This document shows positions 26,226 through 36,150 of a DNA stretch of 64,000 nucleotides, piece after piece. This DNA comes from Ptychodera flava. Taxonomy: Eukaryota; Hemichordata; Enteropneusta; Ptychoderidae. The notes under the pieces are model-generated. The model saw nothing but the letters and a program-made list of their open reading frames with translations, was not told the DNA's origin and made no database searches. A program made the position numbers and the translations under genes. Position 1 is the stretch's first letter; every line of letters begins with the position of its first letter. The stretch is from NCBI RefSeq assembly GCF_041260155.1, contig NC_091931.1, positions 27,235,654 to 27,299,653 of the forward strand, in the 5' to 3' direction.

Positions 26226-26310
26226 CCCTTTCACCACCATGGTTTGTCCCAAATCCATTGTTTTCTATGGTAAAGTTGGACCTGTATACAGGGAACTGGG
26301 GGTGAAAGGG
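26226..26310. mobile_element. 85-bp TTAA-flanked element, copy 2 (piggyBac-like non-autonomous)
   Basis: TTAA at 26222-26225 and 26311-26314 flanks CCCTTTCACC..GGTGAAAGGG. By base-by-base comparison it is the exact reverse complement of 21691-21775. It lies inside the ARFIP intron. Confidence 0.85.
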
Positions 26311-26919
26311 TTAAAAGCAATACACATGTAGTTCCAGTTTGATTTATGTAGTTGACACAAATGCAAATGCTGTGAGTGTCCTTACCCCATACTGAAAATC
26401 AGAAATTTCTAATTTCACATTTGTTCGGTTTAAACTGGAAAAATGTGGGTAGTGAAAATTTTAACACATGAGCAAGATTGAATACATTTAGAAATGCCAG
26501 TGTTTGATCAATGCATTAATCAAACTGTCTACAAGGTGAAATTTTTGACGTGATTGTGGTGTCATGCAAAGCATTTATCACTTGAAAAATGTCACAACAC
26601 TACAACCTTGACTGTCCTCTGTTTATATACTTGTAAGGCTTGTATAACATGCTAACCACTTTTCAAATGCACTAGACAAAATGTCCTTTTTTCAGTGGCA
26701 CTCACTCACAGACATTATGTCCATAGTCCAGAAGTACCAAATTTATTTATATGTTTGTCAAGATACTGTCAAAACTCAATTGTTTGTCATTACATTGCAG
26801 TGTTCTTTGATCTCTAACAAACACTGCCTAACAATTGTCTGACAACTGCTGACCATGCTATCTGAATTCGACTTTTTTGGGCTGGGGCAAGCCAAAATCA
26901 TTCCAGCATCAAGGCGTAA

Positions 26920-27269
26920 GGTAGAAGGCACCTGGGACAAATAATCAAACTCTCAAACTTTTACAATACAATTTTGGTCTACCACTTGTGGGGGCTTATT
27001 TTGAATCCTATGGAGAAAATGAATTTTTCACAGGCTTCAGTTTTTATGAAAATCAAAAACTATTTTCCCCGACAGAGATAACAAAGGGATGGCAGCCATT
27101 TTGAATTTCAAGTGTCAAGAAATATTTGGCAGTTTGTTTCATCCAGTACCAAATTTTGCATGGCAATCCCTGATTTGTATTCCTGATTTCAAAAGGGAAT
27201 GGTTTAAAGTTTCCTTGAGGAAAGTCTGGGCAAAAATTTAAGTCTTTCAATTTCGATGCGTGAGCTACC
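26920..27269 (-). mobile_element. Inverted-repeat element, family A copy 3
   Basis: It is the reverse orientation of copies at 1445 and 16471: it reads GGTAGAAGGCACC at the left and GCGTGAGCTACC at the right, with AAGTCTTTCAATTTCGATGC matching the start of copy 2 in reverse complement. It lies inside an ARFIP intron. Confidence 0.75.
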
Positions 27270-29084
27270 ATAATAAATTTATTGCTTGCAAATATCTGGA
27301 AATTTTGACAGTATGTTCTCTCAAACACTTTCTTGAACACAAATATTGGCAAGAGGAATCTTCCCGCACACGTTTATTCATGTATTCACTGTCACCCTGT
27401 GTCAAATATATATTGCTGTATTTTCCTACCATTTTACTCGAAACCTTGAAATGGTTGTTTGCCCTGCAATCACTAGATCACCCAGTTTGTATATCTACTG
27501 GTAATGCATGAGGGTAAAGACAAGTACAAACACAAGCTTGCAAACATTTGTAGCTAGCACTGGCTCTTCAACACTGAAAGATTCAGTCCTGCATTGGTGC
27601 TGTACCAACTCCAACCCTATTACCGTCAGAGATGGCAAAGCACCTACAGTACATGAACACATGACTGAATTATTCAAGCTCTGGCTCTTCTGGCAAACAA
27701 GAATAATTGAAAACATGGAATTGAAAGTTCTGTACAGGCTTTATTAACACATTAATGACATACAATAACTCTTAAGGCACATTGATAGTACTATGAAAAC
27801 ACAGGATTGCAAGTCTGATATTTTTTTTGCGTGGGCAAATTTAATGTCGTGTCATACCAATTATTATTCACTTCACAGTGTATTTCCTGAAATAACTGAT
27901 GAAGTATCCGACCTCATATATCATTATTAGCCCAGCCTCAAATAACCACATTTAACACTTTCACACCAAAAGTCTGGTTGCATCCCCATTGATTAACATG
28001 GTGCAATTGGGCCAAAATGCATGCAACAAGGAATATGCATTTTCCAAAAATTATTTTACATATGTCCAAAGTGCATTCAAGTTCAAAATGAGAAAATCCT
28101 GACTAACTTCATGGATGGGGCGAAGTCTTTACAGTACCGGTGGTAACTTATAATCTAACTTCTATTTATGTCAACTTTCCCTTCCATGTTAAAATGACCT
28201 GCTAGATGGTATGGTAGAAGACAATGATACCTTTCCTCCTGCAAGTATGTGGCTGCTACAGCAAATATATCATTTCCCCTTTCATCTTGACAAATCTTTT
28301 TTTGTATATCTCTGACACGTCAGCGAGCGAGTGAGTGAGTGTTAACATACGACACAATTCACAAGCCCTTATCTTGGGTGCTGTGTATTTTGTGTCAAAA
28401 GTCATGACACCGTTTAGTAATTTCATGCTACAATGTTTCTTCATAAGAAACATTATAAACAAGAAAGGTAGGTTAGCAAAAATTTGTGTAAGTAGCATAG
28501 GGTAGTTGTTATACCTTACAAATTTCTGTGGATAGAAGAAATGTATCTACATGTAGCAGAGAATTCCATTCATTATTGTATGCAACATACATGTATGTTA
28601 AATTTGTTAAATGTTTATCAGTCGGAGTGGCAGAAACTTTAAGTGTTAAAGAGTGTGATTTTACTGGTAACCTTGTCTAGTTCTACGTGTTGAATTGTAC
28701 TGTTGAGAAGATCATACACTTGTCATATACTGACAAGCATCCTGCAGTGTCCAGTGATTGAGGTTATCAATGCAACCTGACATGTTTATCATGTGCGTGT
28801 GACGTACATTGCACATTTAGATTCATACTGTCAGATTTTGTTTTCGCCCAAAAGCAAGGCAGTTGCTCATGCTTTATCAGGTAAAGGTGCAATACCAAGT
28901 AACGTTTATGGAAATACATAAAAAAGTGAAAAGTTGCTTCTACAAATATCTATTCTCAAGAGCAGTCTAGAAACCTTAGTTCATGGGCACAAGTCGTAAT
29001 TTATCGTAATAGTAAGCAGTTTTTGATTGTAATGTTTTTACATTACACAATGCTATTTATGTCTCTGTTATCTTTGTTCCTTAG

Positions 29085-29681
29085 CTTCAAAACCAATGGG
29101 TGACTCTATGTACAAATCTAGCAGTCCATCTTATGCCTCCAGCACTGCAGCATACAACCCAAGCAAAGGCACTGTCTACAGCAGTGGTTCACAATACGGC
29201 AGCAGCCAGGGCACTGCTGGTGTACCAGGAAGTCAGCGATTCTTAGAAAATTCAAAATCCAAACTTGACGCCCTGAAGACCTGGGGTGTGTCGACGTACA
29301 AGTGCACAAGACAGATCATCTCAGAGAAATTAGGCAGGGGGTCCCGGACAGTCGACTTACAACTGGAAGCACAGATTGAGGTTCTGAGGGACACCCAGCG
29401 AAAGTATGCCAACATTCTCCGGTTGTCCAAGGCTCTCACAAACCACTTCTACCAGGTGGTGCTGACGCAGCGTGCCCTGGGAGAAGCTTTCACCGACCTG
29501 GCCGTGAAGTCGCCCGAGTTGCAGGAGGAGTTCACCTACAATGCCGAGACTCAGAGGAATCTATGCAAGAATGGGAGACTCTTCTAGGAGCTTTGAATTT
29601 CTTCACATCAAATGTGAATACCCTGTGTAATAAAACCATGGAGGATACCCTCATAACAGTCCATCAGTATGAGTCTGCTAG
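29085..29681 (+). CDS. ARFIP: Arfaptin, BAR (AH) domain exon with an apparent one-base frameshift
   Basis: Entered in phase 1 after ..TTCCTTAG. A Ser/Gly/Tyr-rich linker is followed by the arfaptin-homology domain: [58 protein letters not shown], then [20 protein letters not shown]. At AATGGGAGA (29570-29578) the frame meets a stop seven codons later, but one base over it continues [20 protein letters not shown] and [16 protein letters not shown] to the donor GTAGGA (29682). The known arfaptin order is CKNGETLLGA, so a G appears missing from a GGG run at 29573-29575. Everything else in the gene looks intact, so a sequence or assembly error is likely, but a real null allele is possible. Confidence 0.9.
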
Positions 29682-30350
29682 GTAGGAATAAACTTCTTTG
29701 TCATTCTGTTGTGAAATGCTTCGTTCACAGAATTTCAGGCAGGGGAAAAAAACTAACCATAGTGTGTAGCCAGCAAGGGGCTGTAAAAGAGTCTAGGGAC
29801 AACACCTTCTTCACATTATTAAATACACATTGTGTCATGTTGGCAATTATTGTGGTTGTATCATATTAATGAGATGTTTTTAGTTTAGACATTGAGTTAT
29901 TGACAACAATAGAGAAAAAGGTATAAACCTGAAATTGCACTTGAAAAATACTTTGTGATTGTGTGCATTTCTTGTGAATAATGACTTGATATTCGCAATA
30001 GGCAGGCCTTTCATAATTATCTAATGGAGACATGGTTTGCAGATTATTGCCAGTGCTACTTTAATTATCTCCAACAAGTTGTGTTTTGTACCAACTTGAG
30101 CAACTGTGATGCTCACTTCATCATGCATTAAGAGTTACAGCACGACAATTTGAATCTCTGTAATTATGTTCCCATCTAACCAAATTGCCCAAGAATCCCT
30201 TTGAGCAGAAGCAAAATTTTAACTTTTGTGGAACTATATGTAATAACTAAGTACATTCACAGCCATGTTGAGGGTTGTCTGTTTATGGAAGGGTATCATG
30301 CCCTGGGTGTTCTCTCCGCATCAACATAATTGGTAATATTTTCCCTGCAG
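29682..30350 (+). other. ARFIP intron
   Basis: A 669-bp intron in phase 2 (AG|A of an Arg codon) with donor GTAGGA and acceptor TTCCCTGCAG. Nothing else is evident. Confidence 0.85.
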
Positions 30351-30525
30351 AATTGAATACGATGCATACAGGACAGATATGGAAGCACTGCAGTTGCAAC
30401 CAAGGGACTCTGCAACAGTAGGCAAGGTTGAAGAGGCCAAACGGAAGTACAATGTGCACAAAGAAAAGTTTGATAAACTGAGAGGGGATGTTGCAATCAA
30501 ACTAAGATTCCTTGAAGAAAACAAG
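30351..30525 (+). CDS. ARFIP: Arfaptin, BAR domain exon
   Basis: It encodes IEYDAYRTDMEALQLQPRD, then VEEAKRKYNVHKEKFDKL and RGDVAIKLRFLEENK, joining ..ESAR from the previous exon. R-EYDAYRTD and KY-KLRGDVAIKL-FLEENK are near-identical to vertebrate arfaptin helices. The donor is GTATAG (30526), phase 0. No disruption is seen. Confidence 0.93.
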
Positions 30526-32789
30526 GTATAGCCATGGTTTTAATGCTCTGTTAGCTGTAACCTTTGATGTATTGTCCCCTTACCTCCGTCCTATTGGTAA
30601 ACACATATTTATGTTCAACTCACAGGGATTCACATGTCAACACAGCCATTATGTGTGCAGTGTACAGTGTTATTAATTTCACTTGTCTGTCATGTATTGT
30701 ATTGTTTGTTGTAAATGTATCATTGTCACCATCAGAGGAGAAAAAACTACATGACATGTGTTCACTTCAGCATAAGATTATCGTGGTTGATTGGTATCTC
30801 CATGCTGACTGTGACATGTGTTCATTGAAAATGTAAAGCACTGTTCTTAAATTTTTCTGTTGGTTCACTTTGGAAAAAAATTTAACCTGTGCAACCTTTC
30901 TTTTGTCACATTTAAAAAAATTAGTGTAGCTTCACTAGACTTTACATAGTACTGTTAACATACACGTAGAGCAAATAAGAAAGGGAGGCAGTTTTTCCTT
31001 TTCTTCCAAGGAGTGACAATTTACATGTACTAAGTTACTAAGTCCAACATAGTTCAAAACACCCTATACACAAATACATGTAACTTGAAATTCAACCATC
31101 TTCAATAATTTCTCATGTCATTTAGGCTGAATACACTCAGTAGCAGACAACAAGGTTTATCAGTTGTCAATGCCTTGGTACTAGCTGTACTTAACACATC
31201 AGTTCAGAATCATGTCATCACACACCTCTAGAAAACTTCACTTTTGCCTGGTTCTAGTGACTCACTGATTCAGTATATGTAGACTTGTATGCCTTGTAAC
31301 TGTTTAAAAGTATATTCCTCTGCCTATAAAGAAGTTTGTAAAAGAATGATTTTAACCTGTGAATTTCCAAACCTTTCTATGACTTGTACGACTCGAGTAT
31401 TGGCAGTAATCCATTTCTAGGCTTCTGAACACAAAGACATCATTATTTAGTTTATAATACTCCATCTTTGGAACTAGTAGCATGTGAACATTGCATAGGC
31501 TTTCTTTGTTTTTGTGGCTCTCAGTCCAAGAAACCATGGTTGGCATTTCTGATATTATGTGTAGCCATAGAATTACAACAATGGCTGAGTTTCAAAACAG
31601 GATGTAGCTATTTGTAAGACAAGGTCTTCACTATTGTTTACAGCATTTTTCTGTTATACATCAAGTTTTGTTTAAATAGGGTTTTGTGGTTGTAGTTGCT
31701 CAGGTTATACTCTATCTCAACTGTAGATTATTGAAAGTGACTGCCACAGTCAACAAGTGCCTGACTTTGTCACATTGAAATTATTCTGTAATTATTTGGT
31801 TAGTCATCCCCCATGGATTTCATTATTTGAATGAAAAGTAGAATTCCCTTTAAATTGGTTCTAGTATTTTACAACAAATGTGTGCTCTAAAGACATGAAA
31901 GAATTATAAGTGATTCTATTTATGATACAACGTAGTGCCATCTGTTCGATCAATTCTCGATACTGTCATGTGTATACCATGGTGTTGCCTTTGTTTTCTC
32001 AAATCAATCATTCTATCTACCTTCCATTACAACCCATTTAGACTGCAGTATTATATGTGTGTTTATGTCAGTGTGCATGATGTATTGCATAGAAATCAGT
32101 GCAGTGGCGTGGGCTTTTTGCATGGAATGCTTGTAACAATGGGCTGTTACCGGTAATGTGAAACATTCCTTGAACTGTTGCCATGGTTAAAGCGATCCTT
32201 CACTATGTATATATCTATCTCTAATGTAGTATTTTGTTATGCAGACACTTTTCTATGACTGTCATTAAAATCCTCAGATACCTTGAACTTCCAACATGCA
32301 CTGTTCATGCGTGTACACATAGAGCTGTATGTTTCAGTTTGTACAGTGCCATAGAATTCTGTTTGGTCTGTGATATCATAATGCAATGGCAATGACATCA
32401 CAACAGTTGAATAGCGTATGTTAGGCAACTACACCACTAGTTCAAGCAGTTATGAGAACTGCCTTGAAAACGCCATGTTCATAAATGAAAAGTTATGCTG
32501 TGTGCCGTCATACATCTTAGATAGTTTTATATAAAAGGAGACATTAGTCATAAGAGGACGATGTCACAGTCTTTTAACATTTTGTTTTTGTTTTGCACAC
32601 AATGGTGTTGGGTAAAATCTTCTGCACGCCTTACATCATGGGCATGATAACAAATCATTTATTATTGATACACACAGAAAATTAAAGATGCATTGCTATA
32701 CAGTTGTAGGTGAATGATGTACAACATATACATAGTCTCTTTCAAGCCTTTTAAATAGTTAATGTTGCTTTTTATCGTCTTTTTGACAG
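30526..32789 (+). other. ARFIP intron
   Basis: A 2.26-kb phase-0 intron ending ..TTTTTGACAG. AT-rich, with no recognised exon or element. Confidence 0.85.
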
Positions 32790-32963
32790 GTGAAAGTGAT
32801 GCAAAAGCAACTACTATTATTCCACAACGCAATATCTAGCTACTTCTCTGGTAACCAGCAAGCATTGGAGGCAACACTTAAACAGTTCAGCATTAAACTG
32901 AAGCCGCCGTCAGAAAACCAACCCTCTTTCCTGGAAACTGATCTTCAAGACCAGCGCCACTAG
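32790..32963 (+). CDS. ARFIP: Arfaptin, last coding exon
   Basis: It encodes [20 protein letters not shown], then [20 protein letters not shown] and [17 protein letters not shown], ending TAG (32961-32963). [29 protein letters not shown] is the arfaptin C terminus. The four coding exons total 1238 bases, or about 412 residues allowing for one missing base; human ARFIP2 is shorter mainly in the N-terminal linker. Confidence 0.93.
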   Translation: MKVMQKQLLLFHNAISSYFSGNQQALEATLKQFSIKLKPPSENQPSFLETDLQDQRH

Positions 32964-33636
32964 ATAAACAGCTCATGCTAGATGTGTCACTCGTCATACA
33001 TATGGTATGATGATGGTCTTATACCTGTCACCCCTGTATTCCCTGTACTGTGGAACAATCTCAATGTTAATTATGGTAGATTATTCCATGCTAGAGGCAC
33101 CATAGGGTGACTTTGTTATCATATATCTGTTACTGTTTTGTGAACAGTCCCTTGCAGGTGTATCCCAAATATTTAGAAGGCTTGCATATTTACCTTGTAT
33201 GTGGCCCATTACTTTATGTAGCCGACACAGGAAATGGTTGAATAAGTATGGCAGCCAAGACTTTTTATTTTGTTGTTTGTTTTACATGGGAAAAAATTGG
33301 TGCCAGCCAATAGAACTCTGAGAGAGAGAGGGTACATTAGGTTGTCTCAGAATAGAATACCTGATGCCAACTTGCACATTTTTGTTTCCAACAGCTTGCG
33401 TGACCAAGCTGCTCCCACATATGTAACATGGTCATTGCATGCTGTGGCTAAAATTTCTCAACAGACAGACTAAATTTCATATCGTTTTATAAACTGTACA
33501 ATCAGGGTAACCGTTCAACGCTTATGTACTAATGTTATTGCGCACACTTCTGATCTCCTTTAGAGAGAATCAACAGCTCCACTCAATAATATTCAACCAA
33601 CCTACTATACCATAATTGTGTATATATGATCACTTG

Positions 33637-33642
33637 AATAAA
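33637..33642 (+). terminator. Likely ARFIP polyadenylation signal
   Basis: AATAAA lies 674 bp after the ARFIP stop, before the next repeat element. It is the first canonical signal I see downstream; use is inferred. Confidence 0.5.
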
Positions 33643-34580
33643 TCTATTTCATCTTCAAGATATTTCCAGCTACTCTGTCAACTTTGCTTCAAATGTGCAT
33701 AGTGATGAAATTGAAATCATTTTGGATGTGATTTTTCACTTTTTTGTCTTTTTGTAGTGACACTGCAAGTCCACACTTTGCAATAATGTTACATCCAAGT
33801 GGGTTTATATATATGCATAGGTGGTGTACATTAGCAAATATTCTTTCATCTTTTTTTCCTTCAAATTTGGTCCATTGTGATTTTTAGCTCCCATAGCCAT
33901 ATGTATATATGGCAATGGAAGCTATTCTTATAGGCTAGGAAAATGTCTGTATGTATGTATGTCTGTATGTCTGTATGTCTGTACGTCTGTATGTCTGTAT
34001 GTCTGTATGTCTGTATGTCTGTATGTCTGTCCGTCAACATCAAAAACTCCAAAACCGCTGTACATTTCATCTTGATATTTGGTGTGTACATGGATGATGG
34101 GCTGTAGATGAGATTTTGTTCAAATGAAGTTGTCATTGCCAAAAATATGCAAATTAAGTGAAAAAATGTAAAAACAGTCAAAATTGAAAAAACTCAATAA
34201 CCACTGAGCAGATTACATGAAAAATTAGCATGTAAGTACTTTGGGCTGACATGAAATGATTGTGCGCATCTTGGGTCAGTATCTTGGACTTGCTATTTTT
34301 CATGAATTTTTTTGTAATTTTCTCCCATTTTTGGTCAAAAATCTTCTGCTCTGAAACCACAAGTCCGATTGATTTGAAACTTGGTATGGAAGTGCATAGG
34401 AGTGACCTTTCCCAAATTTGGGCAAATCGTGGTGAAATTTGCATATTTTTAGTTTACACGTCCATAGACTCCCATGTATAAGGCAGATCTCCATAGACTC
34501 CCATGTATAAGGCCACAAAAAATAAAAATTTAGTTTCTCATCGTATTCATATTGCAAAAAGGATGCAGTGACACAATTTT

Positions 34581-36150
34581 TAGTCCCCACGGATGAAGTC
34601 CAGTGAGCTTATAGATTGGGTCATGTCCGTCTGTTCACGCAGATATCTCGGATATTTTGACAAAATGTCATGTGACCTTGATGACCTTTGATCTCAAATA
34701 TACATATTTGTCCATAACTCAGTAACCACAAGTGCTACAACCCTTCATATATGGTATGATGGGACAGCTTATGACGCCACATATTGTACCTCATTAATTA
34801 TGCACATATCTAATTTTGAGCGAGCCAATAGAGCTAGAGGTCTGATTTTTGGTATATAGGGATAACTTAGCAAAACAATTTTTTTGACAAAATGTCACGT
34901 GACCTCGGTGACCTTTGACCTCAAATATACATATTTGTCCATAACTCAGTAACCACAAGTGCTACAGCCTTCATGTATGGTATGATGGGACACCTTATGA
35001 CGCCACATATTGTACCTCATTAATTATGCACATATCTAATTTTGAGCGAGCCAATAGAGCTAGAGGTCTGATTTTTGGTATATAGGGATAACTTAGCAAA
35101 ACAATTTTTTTGACAAAATGTCACGTGACCTCAATGACCTTTGACCTCAAATATACATATTTGTCCATAACTCAGTAACCACAAGTGCTTCAGCCTTCAT
35201 GTATGGTATGATGGGACACCTTATGACGCCACATATTGTACCTCATTATTATGCACATATCAATTTTGAGCGAGCCAATAGCGCTAGAGGTCTGATTTTT
35301 GGTATATAGGGATAACTTAGCAATACAATTTTTTTGACCAAATGTCACGTGACCTCGGTGACCTTTGACCTCAAATATACATATTTTTCCATAACTCGGT
35401 AACCACAAGTGCTACACCCTTCATGTTTGGTATGATTGGACACCTTATGACGCCACATACTGTACCTCAATAATTATGCGCATATCTCATTCTGAGCGAG
35501 CCAATAGAGCTGGATGTCTGATTTTTGGTATATAGGGATAACTATAGGAGAGAAATTTTTGACCAAATGTCATGTGATCTCGATGACCTTTTACCTAAAA
35601 TATATGTTTATGTCAATAAATAAGTAACCACAAGTGCTATGTCCTTTGTATTTAGTAGGATGGGAGACCTTATGACAACACACGCTTTACCTCATTAATT
35701 ATGTACACATCTAATTCTGGGCAAGCGAATAGAGCTAGAGATCTGATTTTTTGGCATATAGGGATTAATTAGCAATATAATTTTTTTTTTTCAAAATGTC
35801 ATGTGACCTCGATGACCTTTGACCTTGATTATACATATATATGCATATTTCAGTAACCACAAGTTCTATACCCTGCAATTTTGATAGGATATTAGACCTT
35901 AAGATGTCACATCTTGTACCTCATTTATAATGCGCATATGTATTTCTTGGCTGGCCAATACTGCTAGAGGTCTGATCTTTTTTCCCGATTTAGAACCATA
36001 ACTTAGACATGCCTCATGTGTTTCAAATTGGGAACAACGACATAGACCTATGTGCCCATAGATCTCAACATATACACTCCAGTGATACTTCTTAATGACC
36101 ACATTTTCCTGCCCCATCAAGACTAATACTCCTATTACAAGTGGGGACTA
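34581..36150. mobile_element. TAGTCCCCAC-ended element with a long tandem array
   Basis: The left end TAGTCCCCAC (34581-34590) is the exact inverted repeat of GTGGGGACTA (36141-36150). Between them lie about six tandem units of about 226 bp and no coding sequence. The ends suggest a non-autonomous DNA transposon. It seems to sit inside the AGCT-ended repeat. Confidence 0.7.
34650..36010. repeat. Tandem array, about six units of about 226 bp, with E-box and DR1-like motifs
   Basis: Using the word CAAAATGTCA (or its variants), units start near 34661, 34888, 35114, 35338, 35563 and 35792, a spacing of 224-229 bp. Units 2-4 are nearly identical; units 5 and 6 are diverged. Units 2-4 contain GTCACGTGACC, and units 2, 3, 4 and 6 contain TGACCTTTGACCT, 8-10 bp further along. 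Unit text also includes GAGCGAGCCAATAG and TAACCACAAGTGCT. Confidence 0.9.

Larger units (their letters stand above)
25068..29084 (+). other. ARFIP intron with two repeat insertions
   Basis: A phase-1 intron of 4.0 kb. It contains the second 85-bp TTAA element (26226-26310) and the third family A copy (26920-27269, inverted). No additional exon is recognised. Confidence 0.8.
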
